A stretch of DNA of 64,000 nucleotides, taken from assembly GCA_032207245.1 (NCBI GenBank), contig CM063499.1:76066478-76130477 (forward strand), read 5' to 3'. Positions 1 through 12,298 of the stretch are shown one piece after another. The stretch comes from Pardosa pseudoannulata. Its lineage: Eukaryota; Arthropoda; Arachnida; Araneae; Lycosidae. A program made the translations under genes and the position numbers. Position 1 is the first letter of the stretch. Every line of letters begins with the position of its first letter. The notes beneath the pieces were generated by a model. That model was not told where the DNA came from. It saw only the letters and a program-made list of their open reading frames with translations, and did no database searches.

Positions 1-2880
1 ATGCCTTGTCTGGTTCAAAATTATGTTACTTTGGAAATAGGGTTTATGTCCTTATGCTGTGTATTTCAAGTAGGTCCTTATAAAAAGTCCTTATTTTTTG
101 TTCTGGAAAAAGAGTGGGAACCCTGTAGTATGAATTATTTCACACCTGTTAATTTAAGTGATGAAAAATGATTTGAGGTAATTTACCTGGATTAACCTTC
201 ACCAGGATCTTTATTTTGTAAAGTTTATTGCTGTATATTTTATTATAAATTTGAAATATATTTAAAAAAAAAAAAGTGGTCAGTGGTTCTATTCCTTGAA
301 GGATGAATATGTATGTGTTGGGAAAGTGTTAGCCCCCTGAATAGAATAATGTCATTTCTACCTAAAAAATTGATGATATACAAGTAATTTCAGTTACAAG
401 CTTAAGAAATTAATTAAACAGACGAAGCACTGCTGCTTCAGCTTTTTTCTCCACATATGTCGTGAAAATTGTGAAGAACAGCAACATTGAACTACTGTGA
501 TGCATACTAATACATTGTGTGTGGGTACATTTCGCAGCGAAATTGTACCAGGAGCGGGCATTTTGCCTGTAAATTTACAGGGTTCCAACAGTCCTTAAGA
601 ACTCCTTAATTTTAGTTTTCATTTTTAAGGGTCCTTAAAACTACTTAATTTTTGTCAACAGTCCTTAAAAAATCCTCAATTTTTAAATTGGAGCGTGATC
701 AATTTCTCTATCGACTCAATCCACCATCATCACATTGATTTTCTATCAGTTTTCTCCTTACTCACCAAACTTTCTGGTTTTGTAAGTTCAGAGTTAAACT
801 TGCCCAAAACTGGTTCTAAGAACGTTAGTACAAGTGATATAAGTACTGGTCAAAGAATATATGTATTAGGAATATATAAAATATTTGTTAGTGCTCATAA
901 CATTTTTACATTTTCTAGCCAAAAGTGCAGTATTAATAATTCTCAAATACACATGTTTTCAGTGTATAACTGTAGTAGTTCAAAATTCCTTTCTTTGATA
1001 TCCTTAAAAAATTATGAAAATACTTTTAGTTTATTAGTACTTTTTATGGTCACAAGCTAGAGAACTTTTTTGACAAATAATCTTTCGCATACTGAAAAGG
1101 TCAGCTGCCCTTTCCTAATAGCTAACACTCATGCAGACTTTAATTAAACAAAGCATGGAGAGTTGGGGGGGGGTGTTGTAGATATTTTACCATATGAGAG
1201 TTCAAAATAACAAAATCCTCAAAACGGCCAACTTTATGGAACGATAGAATAAAAAGTTCTCTACCTCTCCTCTTTTGAAAATCATGTTGTTTAATTGTTT
1301 ATATTGTTTAAAAGAAAAAAAAAAGTTTTTTTTTTCCAGAAATTATAAATACTTTTTTTTTTTGCTCTTTTTAACATTTTGCAATCCTAAGTCTGAGCCT
1401 CTTGGAGTACTGTTTTCATTGAAACAAACTAAGGCTAGTTGTCTCTCAGAGCTAATTCTTATCTCGCTTAGTTATAAAATTTTGATTTATATATATTTAT
1501 GGTCTGTTGAAACAGGCTGACTGCACATCAAAGTAATTGTACAGTTTTGAGAAATATCAGGCTGCTTTTATGATAAAAATTATTTACTATTCTAATTTCA
1601 GTGCAACTAAAACTTTAGAAAAAATCATTTCTAAAATTTACTACATTTATTAAATAACTTTAAAGAATGTTATTTTCTCCCCTTTTAATGTAAAATCATT
1701 TTCAATTTTCAGGTAACTTAATTTTTTTTTTTTTACATCAAGTAAGAAAACATTTAATCACTTTGAGTTGCATTGTTTATACATAACCAATTAAATAACA
1801 TACCAATTGAAACTATTTGGGTGAGATATTTCCGTAATATACCTATTGCATGTGGAAAAGAGACTTGCAGGATTTTTACTTCTTTAATTGAAAGATAAAT
1901 GAAATCATTAGGTGCATCCAGATGTAAAAATTTTGGCAATCTATACCTAAAATTATAATTTTTTACCTATGTAAATGAAGAAAAAAAATCAACTTCATCA
2001 CTATAGGGATGGATACAGCCTCCACTATCAAAATTTATCATTTTCAAAAAATGTTGCATGACTAAATTATATCAAGGAATTATGAAAATTATGAGGGCAC
2101 ATTTTTACTTGAATTTTGTGGCCACCATGATACACTTTCAATTTAAACAACGCACTCACACACAAAAAAAGTAATTTGTAAGATTTGTATCAGCAAATCA
2201 AAGGTAGGTATTTAAAAAAATTGAGTAAAAAAACTCAAACTTATTGAAAAACTTTTTATGTACTGCTTTTCATATAAATTTGTTCTTTAAAATTTATCAT
2301 ACCAAAGCAAATTTTACTAAATATTTACATAAGTACAAACAATTTTTAATCTTTGTAAACCATTTGTGTAAATTTTTATTCAAAATTTTTTAAGTTAAAA
2401 AATTATGTTAACACGTGGAATATTTTTTATAACTTTAAAACTTGCTTTTTTCTCCGAATCATTTCTCATTAAATACTAATAGCTTCTAAACTACTTTAAA
2501 ATACATATAAACTAGTTTAGATCTGATTTTTCATTCTCTCATAAGATAAAAGTTTAAGAAACCTTCAAATGCCAACTGTCTATCAGTAGAAATAATCCAT
2601 AGGTTAATATTGAGTTAAAATAATCCACTATGGCCCCACTATAGTTACCCAATATAGAGATCTGATCCAATTAGCTTTTGTTTTATAAATAAATTGAATA
2701 TGATGTCAAAATTAATTTTATTGATGTGAGAATAATCTGTATAAAATAGTAGTGTATATGAGAGCACAAATGTTTTTGAGCTAAATTTAAAATCTTGATG
2801 ATTTTGAATTAAACCAGCAATACTACACTAGGACTTGATTGTTCCTCAACATGAACTTTTAAGTCTTGCAAAACCAACAT
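1..2880. other. AT-rich stretch, no gene recognised
   Basis: Two places (about 75-100 and 586-690) carry a short motif built around 'gtccttaaaa', three loose units in the second. Such phrases are common in decayed DNA transposons, but no ends could be placed. The open frames here (for example at 695-1060) have low-complexity AT-driven composition and match no family I know. I see no supported exon. Confidence 0.4.
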
Positions 2881-2884
2881 TTAA

Positions 2885-3667
2885 CCCTGTATGCCGTATG
2901 GGCACAGCTTTTGGGCCTTTACTGATTTGCCCGTATGGCGTACGGACAATCTGATTTCTATTTCACTTGCACTGTTTCGGCCACATTTTTTTCCAATTTT
3001 AGTAACAAATTATTCCTATAGATGGCTATAGTTGTCCAGTAAATGATAGTTTGCAGTTTATTGTATTTTCTACTCTGGTACAAAAGTGCAGGTTTTTTCG
3101 CATGTTTTACATCAGAAGACGAAATGTTATCTTTCAGTGTATAGCTTTCTGGTTATATTTTACTAACCGCCTGATAATTTTATTGATGTAAGACTTGAAT
3201 AATATATTTCTACTTTTAAATAATGGATAATTCAGAGCGCATGGAGCTAATTTCTTGGGATTCGAACTGCGACTCGGAATCTGAAACTGAATTATCTGTA
3301 AATGATAGCAGCGAAAGTTTACTAGATGACCTGGATAGTAGTGACTCTGATAGTAGTACAGATGGAATCAGTCAAGCAAGACAATATTTTGAAATTAATT
3401 GTGAAAATCCTTCGGATCTGCCTTCTAAATTTGCTTTCGCTGGAATTCCAAAAATGAACTTGGATATCGAAGAGACTAAAGGTAAACTTCAGTTCTATGA
3501 TGATTTCATAGAAAGACAAAAAGTTGTAATAAATGCTTAAAAATATTAGAAATGTTAATTTTAATAACATATCTTTACTTAAAAATGTAAAATGAACAAA
3601 AAAATGCAATAAAAAAATGTGACATTATTTTGACCGAATTCTGGGAAAAAATGAAACTGTCAAAGGG
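2885..3667 (+). mobile_element. piggyBac-like deletion derivative, copy 1
   Basis: The element is bounded by TTAA on both sides (2881-2884 and 3668-3671), the target duplication diagnostic of piggyBac. The left end begins CCCTG and the right end reads GTCAAAGGG, so the tips are inverted CCCT repeats. Just inside the left end are palindromic blocks built from CCGTA/TACGG that can fold into hairpins. It shares its whole length with copies at 45003-45776 and 56157-56938. It keeps the 5' part of the transposase gene and has lost the catalytic core, so any movement must depend on a transposase supplied elsewhere. Confidence 0.88.
3223..3540 (+). CDS. N-terminal remnant of piggyBac transposase
   Basis: This 105-residue frame starts MDNSERMELIS and is rich in Asp, Glu and Ser over residues 15-50 (including DDLDSSDSDSSTD), as the acidic N-termini of piggyBac transposases are. 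A segment around residues 65-80 (PSKFAFAGIPKMNLDI) resembles the conserved start of the piggyBac DDE domain. It then stops, where a full transposase would continue for several hundred residues. A nearly identical frame of 104 residues survives at 56498-56812. Whether this short protein is ever made is unknown. The simplest reading is an internally deleted transposase that has not yet decayed. Confidence 0.75.
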   Translation: MDNSERMELISWDSNCDSESETELSVNDSSESLLDDLDSSDSDSSTDGISQARQYFEINCENPSDLPSKFAFAGIPKMNLDIEETKGKLQFYDDFIERQKVVINA

Positions 3668-3769
3668 TTAATATTTAAAATAATATATCAATAAAAAAAT
3701 TGAGGCAAATTTCAGAGACAACTTCATGGATATATTTCTCAAAAATTACTGTAAGAAATCTACAACCAT

Positions 3770-3775
3770 TTTATT
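3770..3775 (-). promoter_or_regulatory. putative polyadenylation signal of the Dpy-30 gene
   Basis: AATAAA on the minus strand (TTTATT as printed), about 90 bases downstream of the stop codon at 3862. Position and sequence fit, but such hexamers are frequent in AT-rich DNA. Confidence 0.4.
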
Positions 3776-3861
3776 AAACATTATAAATGATCCTTAACTA
3801 CATATAAAAATATGAAAGTTAAAACTTTTGATCAATAAAGAATGTTGCATAATAATAACAC

Positions 3862-3970
3862 TTAAGCCTGATTTGCAGATGAACTAGGTGCTGGCTGCTC
3901 CTTAGGTTTTGAATACTGAGCTTTATGGCGTAGCAGAAAATCTATCACATACTGCACTGGATCTGCAGGC
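3862..3970 (-). CDS. DPY30: Dpy-30-domain protein, terminal exon
   Basis: Final coding exon of the gene whose upstream exon is 7517-8094. On the minus strand a pyrimidine-rich tract and TTTCAG precede the exon; the first base completes an Arg codon begun in the previous exon (AG|G). The exon encodes RPADPVQYVIDFLLRHKAQY and then a short Lys/Pro/Ser tail ending NQA-stop. This is the second helix of the Dpy-30 motif, in which human DPY30 has the similar pattern RPPNPIEFLASYLLKNKAQ. The helix packs against its partner to form the dimer that binds amphipathic helices of Ash2L in the COMPASS/MLL histone H3 lysine-4 methyltransferase complex. A minus-strand AATAAA lies at 3770-3775, about 90 bases past the stop, a plausible polyadenylation signal. 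Confidence 0.92.
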
Positions 3971-4539
3971 CTGAAAATGAAAGGAAAATAAAACTTTAAC
4001 TAAGGTTAATGTAAGTTTCAAGATTTTTATGAAAATATATATTACTGAATATCCTAATACTTAAAAAATTTGTTACTACATACTAACTTGATTTTTAAAA
4101 CTTATTCAGATATACAGGGCCTGATTATCAAGATTTTGGGCCCTTGTAGATGATTATTATATTTTTGTATAGCTGAAAGATTTGCATCAATGACTGTGTA
4201 CATAGTATTTCCTAACAGTAGAGGGTATAAACTATGATTCACCCGAAGCAAGTATATGTTTTTCTACACCCCCCTTATATCTATCCCATACATCTTTAAT
4301 CTTCATCTTTAATTCATACATGCCCCTCCAGTAGTTTTTGCTCAATTTTGCGACTGCGAAAATTTTTGAGAAAAGTTCTCAAAATCTAGCCATCTAATTG
4401 GTAGATTCCCTTTTCAAAATGACCTTCATTCTTGCCTTTAGCTTTTAAGTGCAAACCCATGACTGACAAATCTGTGGGTTATTTGTACTTGTGGGTACTC
4501 TGTGAAATAATGGAAAACTTACAAAATTTTAGCTCACAT

Positions 4540-5230
4540 TGTATATAGAATCCCTCCCTTCCTCCCTTCCTCAGTGGCATGACAGCCCAGGATGGGCCTT
4601 AGCCTTCTCTAGAATTCCATACCAGGCAGTCCTATCTTTGGCTCTGGATTTCCAATTTGAAATTTTCAAGGATCTCATGTCTTTCTCAATGCAGTCTAAC
4701 CATCTAAGTTTTGGTCGTCCTCTCATTCGGGTTCCTATTGGTTTGGCCGTAAAAACTTTTTTTGTGGATCTATTGTCATTAAGTTGAACTAGGGCCCATT
4801 TTAATCTTTGTAAGCTAATAAAATTAATTATATCTGGGTTTTTATATGGTCTGTATAATTCAATATTTGTTCTTCTTCATATACCATTTACATTAATTCT
4901 CCCAAAAATACTTTTTCAATATTTTTCTCTCAAAAACTGCTAGGGTTTCCTTTTCTCTTTCTGTCAATGCCCAGGTTTCAGCTGAGTAAGTCAAAACAGG
5001 TCTTATTAGGCATTTATACATATTATTATTTTAGTCATTAATGCTCAAATTCATCTTTTTGGCCTCAGTTTCCAGAGAAATAAATGCTTGTTTTGGTGCA
5101 TCTAATGTCCGGGCTATAACATCAGTATCATCTGCATATGCAAGCAATTGTACAGATTTGTTGAAAATGGTTCCTCTAGAATTTAAACTTGCTGTATATA
5201 GAATAAATTCCTGAAATTTTTTAAGTCTAC
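4540..5230 (-). mobile_element. degenerate non-LTR retrotransposon (reverse transcriptase relic)
   Basis: Read on the minus strand, the segment near 5030-5190 encodes KSVQLLAYADDTDVIARTLD, with the YADD catalytic box of reverse transcriptases. It is followed by YKCLIRPVLTYSAETWAL (about 4955-5015), the conserved post-palm motif of RTE/Jockey-like LINEs in arthropods. Further down, near 4600-4760, pieces read as the C-terminal GRPKLRWLD-type tail. Stop codons and frameshifts interrupt it, and the 5' part is missing, as usual for 5'-truncated LINE copies. Exact ends were not resolved. Confidence 0.75.
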
Positions 5231-5381
5231 AAAATTTATTTGTTTTAAAATTACCGCTGGTTCTAAAAATTTTTTAGGCCCTGAAAACAGTGGGCCCTGG
5301 GCATGTGCCCCGCCGATAATATGGACACTGCAGATATAACATTTATATTTTGCACACAATAAGCATAATCACTGTATTAAC

Positions 5382-5447
5382 AGTGACCTTTACAACTACT
5401 TTAAGCATTAAAAAAGTGACCTTTACAACTACTTTAAGCATTAAAAG
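5382..5447. repeat. 32-base tandem duplication
   Basis: Two copies of a unit reading AGTGACCTTTACAACTACTT followed by TAAGCATTAAAA stand in direct tandem. They differ only in the length of the terminal A run. It is intronic and no function is apparent. Confidence 0.85.
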
Positions 5448-6879
5448 TTGTAACATGTATAAGTAATAAAAATACTAAAAAGCAGAAAATTTTACTTTGC
5501 CATTCTGAAATGTATCTTCTTTTTTTAATTATCCAAAGCTTTATGTTTAATATACTTTGTTCTTTTGCAATTTTGGTTTTATACATCAATTTTTTAAAGA
5601 TATATTTAGGACAAACTATTAAATATAATTAACATATCTTTCAAAATTTTAAGTGTTTGTTTACACATATATTGGTTTATTGTAGTTAAGATATCTGTCA
5701 ACATTGAAAACGTCATTTTCTACAAAAAATCATAATTTTTTTTTATTTCTCAATTGTAAAATTTCAACTTTTAGGCTTCTAAATCTGTTTTTGTTTTGTC
5801 TGTACAGCATTTTAAAGAAAAGTTAACAATTGTTTATCACTGACAACTGTTAAACAAAACAGAAGTAGCGACTTTGAAACCGGAAGTTGTCAATTTAAAG
5901 CCTTTTAAAGAGCATTTTTTAGGCAAAACCTTTTAAATTTTCATGAAAATTAGTTTAAACATTTTTCTAGTATTTTTTAATAATTAGCAACTTGGCAATT
6001 AGAAAGCTTTGAAGCAAGAAGGTTTGGGGAATTTTAAACATGTATTTTAATTTTTTAATAGTTAAAGTTGCTTTCATAAACTTCAAATGCGTTTTTCTCA
6101 GAACGGTATTTTTAATAAAATGGTGAAACTTGAAATGCGATTTCTCAAAAAGTTCTTAAAATATTTTGTTGAAAATTATTATGAATGCTTTTTGATAGTA
6201 TTTACTAGTAAATTACCTAAAAGCTTTAAATTTGGATAATTTTTAATGATGTTACACTCATAGTTAGATATAAAGGTAATGGAAATTCGTTAAAAATTCA
6301 ATGTGTATGATTTTGAAGGACCCAAAATTTTTTACCAAATGTAAATTAAGCAAAGATTTTAGGTGATTCACTAGTCCAGTGTATAAGAAATGTGTTGCAT
6401 CAAAAAATATTGAAATTTAATTTATTAAAAAATTAGTCCTTTTGAAAAAACCTGATTTTTTTTACAAAATTTTCTTCATTTATTAGAAATTTTATAAAAA
6501 CTTCTCCAGGAATAAATTTTTTAAGTGCAATTCTCTATGATAATATAAAAAATAAATCTAAAAATGTAAATACGTGAACTAGTTTCTACATTTAAAGAAA
6601 AAAGTTCTCTGAACGTAGACGGATACCTTAATCTAAATTGACTGTACTTGATGCTCAGCATTTTAAAATTCAGTGTATGGCAGAAACTGACTTATTCTCA
6701 GTCTGTGATAATACAATGCATATAATCATGCTTTAAAAAGTTTTAACATTTTTAGAACAAGCACACTGTACATATAAATTATATTTAATAATGTATGTAA
6801 TAAATAAAAGTTTTATTAATAACATGAAGAAATTCCAACTACATTTGCATAGCATAAAAATATTACTAACAAATAACTA

Positions 6880-7257
6880 CAGGGTATCTGCCAAAATCAA
6901 ATTTTTCAAATCCATGACTTTTCATGACTTTCCCTGATTTAGCAGATCATTTTCCATGACTTTAAAAAGCTTTCATTAAAGTATATATGAATAAAACTTC
7001 TGATGTACATACAAATAAAATATATGCTTTTAGAGAAATTACAGGAATTTTACCATAAAAAAAACTATAAACTTACTTTATAAGTGTTAATAAACTCACA
7101 TAGAATTAAATAATTCAATGCATTTTTTAATCGGTAATTTAGCAGATGCATGACTTTCCATGACTTTTACTCATTTTACTTGAAAAATCAAGACTTTCCA
7201 TGACAAAATTAATCCATTGTCTAAATCCATGATTTTCCCTGACTTTCCAGGTGCGTG
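6880..7257. mobile_element. CATGACTTT-rich non-autonomous DNA transposon, short copy
   Basis: Starts CAGGGTATCTGCC and ends near CTTTCCAGGTGCG, with many variants of CATGACTTTCC inside. The copy at 30976-31735 has the same two ends and outer sequence but about 390 bases more in the middle, so this is an internally deleted version. TAACTA occurs on both sides, though not as a clean 8-base duplication. A hAT-like assignment is inferred from the CAGGG start. Confidence 0.65.
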
Positions 7258-7516
7258 TAACTATTATAAATTTAAATTTAAAATAACAAAAGAGGGGGAG
7301 AACACAAAATATTTTTATTATCTGTCTTATATTGTTTGAAACAAAAATATCAAGTCTGGTTAATAAACCTTTAAATTCTTTTTTAAGAACTATCAAAATG
7401 AATTTTAAGGTAGTTCCTTTTTAATATATTTTAAGAAAGTTAGAAAAAAAAATACAGAAATACAACTAAAGATTTATCTATAATATAGAAAAAGTATAAA
7501 TTACAACAGAAATTAC

Positions 7517-8101
7517 CTTAATCTGTCCAGAGTAACAAGTGCTAGATGCAGAATTGGTACAACAGTTGAGTCAAGGTAAACTCCAGTAGACATTGATTTA
7601 TAGTCTATGCACTGCTTTATAGTGCTAGGTCCGTTTGTCATTTTTGATGGAACAGATGATGGCCCAGGTGATGAAGCTACAACCTGAGTAACTTCGGAAG
7701 AAGGTGCCTCGAGTGGTGGGATTTTTTTAGGAGGGGGCATCATCTCTGATGCAAGTTTATCCTGATCTGAACAAACTGCTTTAGTAGTTTCTTGATCTGG
7801 AGGAACATCTTGAGTTGAAATTGCCTGGCCCGAATCGTCATGAGATGTGCCTGTTTGTTCAGAGGGGACAGCCTGAACCGAAGCTGGCTCATCTGTTGGA
7901 ACAGCCTGAGGGGAACATTTCTGATTTGGTAGATCATCTTGATGAGAGACTGTTTGAGATGAAGGGATTATTTCAGGAGAGGATTTCACTGGGGATGAAA
8001 GCTCTATATCAGGAGATTCTTCAGATGCCGATTTAGTCTGGAGACAAGATTCATCAATCTTTACCACTGCGATTTCATTTGAATCGACTTCCATTTCAGA
8101 C
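7517..8101 (-). CDS. DPY30: Dpy-30-domain protein, first coding exon
   Basis: Coding starts at the ATG at 8094 (MEVDSNEIAVVKID), seven bases inside an exon that follows a minus-strand acceptor (TTTTACTTTCAACAG), so at least one 5' untranslated exon lies further right. The start is supported by this splice site and the open frame. Residues 20-160 form a low-complexity arm rich in Ser, Pro, Gln, Val and Asp, with a loose repeat of the form QAVP-S/T-D/E. Residues 170-193 begin the Dpy-30 motif (STGVYLDSTVVPIL, then the first helix). The exon ends AG|GT in phase 2 and joins 3970-3862, giving 228 residues in all. Human DPY30 has 99 residues, so the long arm is unusual. The family's best-known role is in the H3K4 methyltransferase complex; Dpy-30 motifs also occur in ciliary radial-spoke and anchoring proteins, which cannot be excluded here. 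Confidence 0.92.
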
Positions 8102-9560
8102 TGTTGAAAGTAAAACCTATTAATATACTCAAAATAAAACGAAAAAGTGTAATTGACACATATGCAGTTGTATCACTTTTCAGTACCATTTCAATAATTT
8201 GTTTTAACATCAACACAGTAAAATCCACTTAAGAGGATTTCTGTTTCTGTGATCCTGATTTTTACCATGTATTGGTAATTGTAAAATTCTTTGTTTAAGA
8301 AGTTTCTAAAAATCTTAAGGCTTAAAAAATTTTGTAAGTGATGTCCCCATCTCAAAGAAAAAAGAATGTGAGGGTTTTGTACAGACAACAGGGCACTGTT
8401 CCTCAACTTTATTGACAAATGAAAGAATCATCAGTTTTCCAGTAATGGTTTCTATGACACCCAAATTTTGGGATGTTTCAAAGCAATTGTGATATGTGAA
8501 GGAATGTGATTATGGACCGACTTTTGAGAAAATTCAATATGAATATTTTTTCCTGCAATAGTCAGGCACCAAGTGCTCAACATACCCTTAAGGGCAAAGG
8601 TCAAACGAGGGGGAGAAAGATGCAACCTCATACTAAGGTTTCAAGATAAAGGGAGAAAAGGTTAGAAGGCCAATGCTGTTGATTCTCCAACTAAAGTCAT
8701 GCATTTAACTTTGTCAGAATGAGGCGGCAATGTAACTTTAGGGACTTTGCTTTCCTTTGATTGATTATGCTAAGACTTTTTCTGTTTTATATATTTCTTT
8801 TAAAATAAATTGCTAAGTTTTTAATTGTTTGAAGATAAGCTTTGTCTTATTCATCATTACAAACTTCCATTCATCGATTGGAACCAAACTACGTCATGCT
8901 GGGCTGATTAACCCTTATGTTCATTTTGTACAGCATACCATACATACAACTTTATAAAAAATGAAGCAATTCATTGTCTGTACTGGACTGCAAGGTGCCG
9001 TATGCTCAAAAGAGTTCAAATGGGCGTAATTTTTTTTTTTAATTTATAAAAATATACGATCAATATAAAATAATTTTTAACATAGTTTAATTAAACACAT
9101 GACATTTCTATTTTCATATCCTGATTTATTTATTTATTTATTTTTTTTTTTTTAAGTTTTTTTATAGACCAAAGAAGCTACTTATATACATTTTTTTTTC
9201 TTTTCTTGAAAAAAGCAATCTTGCCATGATATGAGTTAAGGTGTGACCAAGGATTTAAACTTTCAACCAGTATTATAAGTTTGTTCAGCTCTGAACCTCT
9301 CTTTCAACTTTGAGAAGCTAAATTTTTGACCCAATAGAAACTGGTTTCTCCATCTGCCTATCATCCTTAGCATGCCTGTGATAATGCTTAACAACTTTGT
9401 TGCTAAATGAGAGGTTGTATTCAAACATTTATTACAATTATTTATTTATTTTTTTTTAAAGAGGGAGAAGGGAAGTATGAAGATTTGTAAAATAACTTTG
9501 AAAAACTTCTTCAGCAGGTTTCACTTTATTTTTAAATATTTAAAAAAATACATACTATTT
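8102..9560. other. 5' flank or first intron of the Dpy-30 gene
   Basis: Because the coding exon begins with a splice acceptor, this stretch should be intron. I could not place the upstream exon; weak minus-strand donors exist (for example near 9818, CAG|GTAAAT). Poly-T and TTTA runs occupy about 9030-9180 and 9430-9460. No other gene is visible. Confidence 0.35.
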
Positions 9561-9566
9561 GCAGTG

Positions 9567-9727
9567 CTACAGGCTACTTTTTTTGTAACATGAGGGTTAA
9601 TGAGACCAGGACCTAATGCTTAAAGCTGATTCCGAATGGCTATCAACATCCATGCCACAGTGGAATTTGAACCCACGAACTCTGGTACTGAAGATCAGTG
9701 CCATTATGGCTCTTTGGCCATTATTCG
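9567..9727 (-). repeat. tRNA-derived SINE, family A, copy 1
   Basis: On the minus strand the head reads as a degraded tRNA: an A-box-like stretch (TGGCCAAAGAG), then a B box (GGTTCAAATTC at 9663-9673), followed by the family's own body (GGCATGGATGTTGATAGCC, ATTCGGAATCAGCTTTAAG) and a purine/T-rich tail. Copies with the same head and body are at 18445-18613, 38350-38515 and 49104-49285. Confidence 0.8.
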
Positions 9728-9849
9728 GTATATACATTTGGAAATCATAAGCCAGTAAACTAAAGATAATCATCAAATTTTACTTAGTTTTATGTAAATG
9801 CATTTTAATTATTAATTTACCTGAAGAGAGTTGTTCAATTATATCACTA

Positions 9850-11285
9850 TCCAGTGGCATACACAGAATTTTTTCAAGGGGAGGGAGGTTCATAATTCTA
9901 AAAAATAATAGCCCACATAATTTCTACTAAAATTTTTATTTTTGCCATTTTGTCTGAGCTCAAGGGGGGGGGAGACCCCTAGCCTCCCCTCGCATACACC
10001 CCTGTCACTATCCAAGTTCTAAAAGGAAACAATTCAAAATTCAGTTTTGAGATAGTGCTATTTTAATTTTTAATATTGCACTGAAAAATTTAGTTTACAT
10101 AACAAGAATTTCAAATTTATGACATAAGTTTTGCTACCTATGTTTGAATTTTAAAATCTATGTTAGTCAAAAATCTCCAATTTGAATTTCATAGTACATA
10201 TTTTAAAATTTGAGTGGCTGTCCTTTAAACTGCATGGACAATATTAATTTATAACTACAAAGATATCAGTTTCCAGATTTTTAAAAACTCAGTTTTAGCT
10301 ACATCTCTTCTCTTTAAATAAAATAATAATAAATATATCAATACATGAGAAATTTTATTTTAAAAATAGGAGGATCAAATTATTTTAATTTGAATGTAAA
10401 TACTGAACATGCACTTAATTTTAATTTTACAGATAAATTGCAAAGTATATTTTCAAAGCCTTTTCTTAATATTTTTGTGATTATGATATGAATAAAAAAT
10501 TAAAAATAAATTTATTTGTTTTGTAAATAGTCAACATCTTATTCTAGGCAAATGTAATAATAAAACAATATTTCTAAAAGTTCATAGCAGTTATAATTTT
10601 ATGCATTTTATTATTTGCCTACTATAAAGTCAATGACTTATATAAAATCTTGTTTACATATGAATGTTTCACAACAGATACAAGACTTCAGCTAAATATT
10701 TCTACAATACAGATTCTAAAATGTCAGTTAAAAAAATTTATAAAATAAATGCTGCTTTCTTGGTAGAAAAACAAAACATAAATAGTCTGTATAATTAAGG
10801 CGTTTAACTACTTAGATACTGTAACTGTCAAATAATCAATTACTTTGAAAAATTGTATATGCATAATTGTTAACAATTAAAATAACATATTACTGAAAAG
10901 GGATTTTTTTCCCTCGTTAATCATAAGGAGTCATATAAATTATTCTTCATTCATTTATGTGTTTTAGTTAGATACACTTTGGTTAACTTTAATTATATAT
11001 ACAGTTATTATGAACGTATTTTCTACGAAGTATCAATTTTAGATGGTAATTTAACATATTAATAACTCTAAATTTGTATACAGAATAGTAAATAAATATG
11101 TAATTTAAATGATATAATTACTAAAAAAATAACTATTATAATTCACATGCACAAACACACTAAATTCTTAAATTTATAAAAAAAAATACACAATTTTTTT
11201 TTTCCTGTACAAAACTTTTATTTTTCTCTATAAATGGCCTTTCATTTTAGCATAAACCATAGTCTAAAAAATTGAATAAGCTTCA
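9850..11285. other. AT-rich intergenic stretch
   Basis: A short segment at 9855-10005 (GGCATACACAG near the left, G-run and CCCCT clusters near the right) looks like a worn repeat; similar phrases recur near 23510-23660. The remainder, to about 11280, is unstructured AT-rich DNA with no frame, motif or repeat I can support. Confidence 0.4.
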
Positions 11286-11293
11286 GTTCAAAA

Positions 11294-12200
11294 CAGGATT
11301 GGCAAAAACCTGGTTTTTTTTTAGAAATAACCCAACCCAGTGGGTTTTTGGGCTTTTTTTTCGGGTTTTATCAGTACTTTAAAGGGTTTTAGATGCTTTC
11401 TTGGGGATTTGAAAACTATTCAGTTTTTTTGTTATGTAAGAGGACAGGACATATAATTAATTTTATGATTAAAATAAATTAAAAATGTTAAAAATCAAGG
11501 TTAAATTATGCAGAAGAAATTTTTGTCTAAATTAAAAGAAATTTTAAAATCTTAAAATTTTTTCATATTATAAAATTTTTCTAACATCAAAAAACTAGTT
11601 TTGAATGGCAATTATTTTATACTAAAAGTTGGCTTTGAAATAGTTGCATTTGAAGTTTTTTCTTTTCAATAAAATGTATTAAATTATATTGCTCTATATT
11701 TATTAGCAGTATCATGTTATTAAAGCATTCAGAAGAAATTTTTTTAGTTAATTTGTAAGTTATATATGATAAGTAGCAGAATTAATTATATATATTATCC
11801 CCATGTTTATTATTTGCAGTTGTTATACATATTTTTTACCCAATTTTTCTTGTCCATTTTTCGATTAATTTTATCACATGTAATACTTCAATATTCTTAT
11901 TTTTTTTTCATCATACATTCTTATTAACTTTGTTTAATTTAGATTTTATTGTATTTGTTATACAGATAACTATTTTTCCCTGAAAAGTTTTTGTTTTTTC
12001 TAGCAGTTTAGACCCCCTCAAATTAAAAAAAAAATTCTAGGATCATTGTCAAAGATGAAATATGTAATATATATTATAGATGTAATTCAATATATTTATT
12101 ATTAGTTAAATATGTGGAATTTTAAATAAAGATTTTGAGAACCCAATTTTGAAAAAATCCACCCAGGTTTTTTCGGGTTCGGCAAATGAAGCCAACCCTG
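11294..12200. mobile_element. hAT-type non-autonomous element, CAGG-TTGGCAAAAACC family
   Basis: Terminal inverted repeats: left CAGGATTGGCAAAAACCTGG, right the inverse of CAGGGTTGGCTTC with the matching GGTTTTTTCGGG block inside. It is flanked by a perfect 8-base duplication GTTCAAAA (11286-11293 and 12201-12208), as hAT transposases make. The 907-base interior is AT-rich and non-coding, so it must have moved with a transposase from elsewhere. The neighbour at 12299-13688 has similar ends. Confidence 0.85.
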
Positions 12201-12298
12201 GTTCAAAATGGGACTCTTAAATGTAATAACACAAGGAGTATTTTTTTTCTGTTTTGATCAGTGTTTAACAAGTACAACAAGTATTGCTAATAAGAAAT

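Larger units (their letters stand above)
3971..7516 (-). other. intron of the Dpy-30 gene
   Basis: A 3.5-kb phase-2 intron between TTAAG|GTAATT (donor at 7516-7515) and TTTCAG|GCC (acceptor at 3972-3971). It holds a LINE reverse-transcriptase relic in the gene's orientation (about 4540-5230), a 32-base tandem duplication (5382-5447) and a CATGACTTT-type repeat (6880-7257). The remainder, about 5450-6880, is AT-rich and shows nothing else I can name. The intron falls between the two halves of the Dpy-30 motif. Confidence 0.85.

Noticed and set aside
695..1060. Open frame of 121 codons
   Set aside because: AT-driven composition, no start context, no motif and no splice support.
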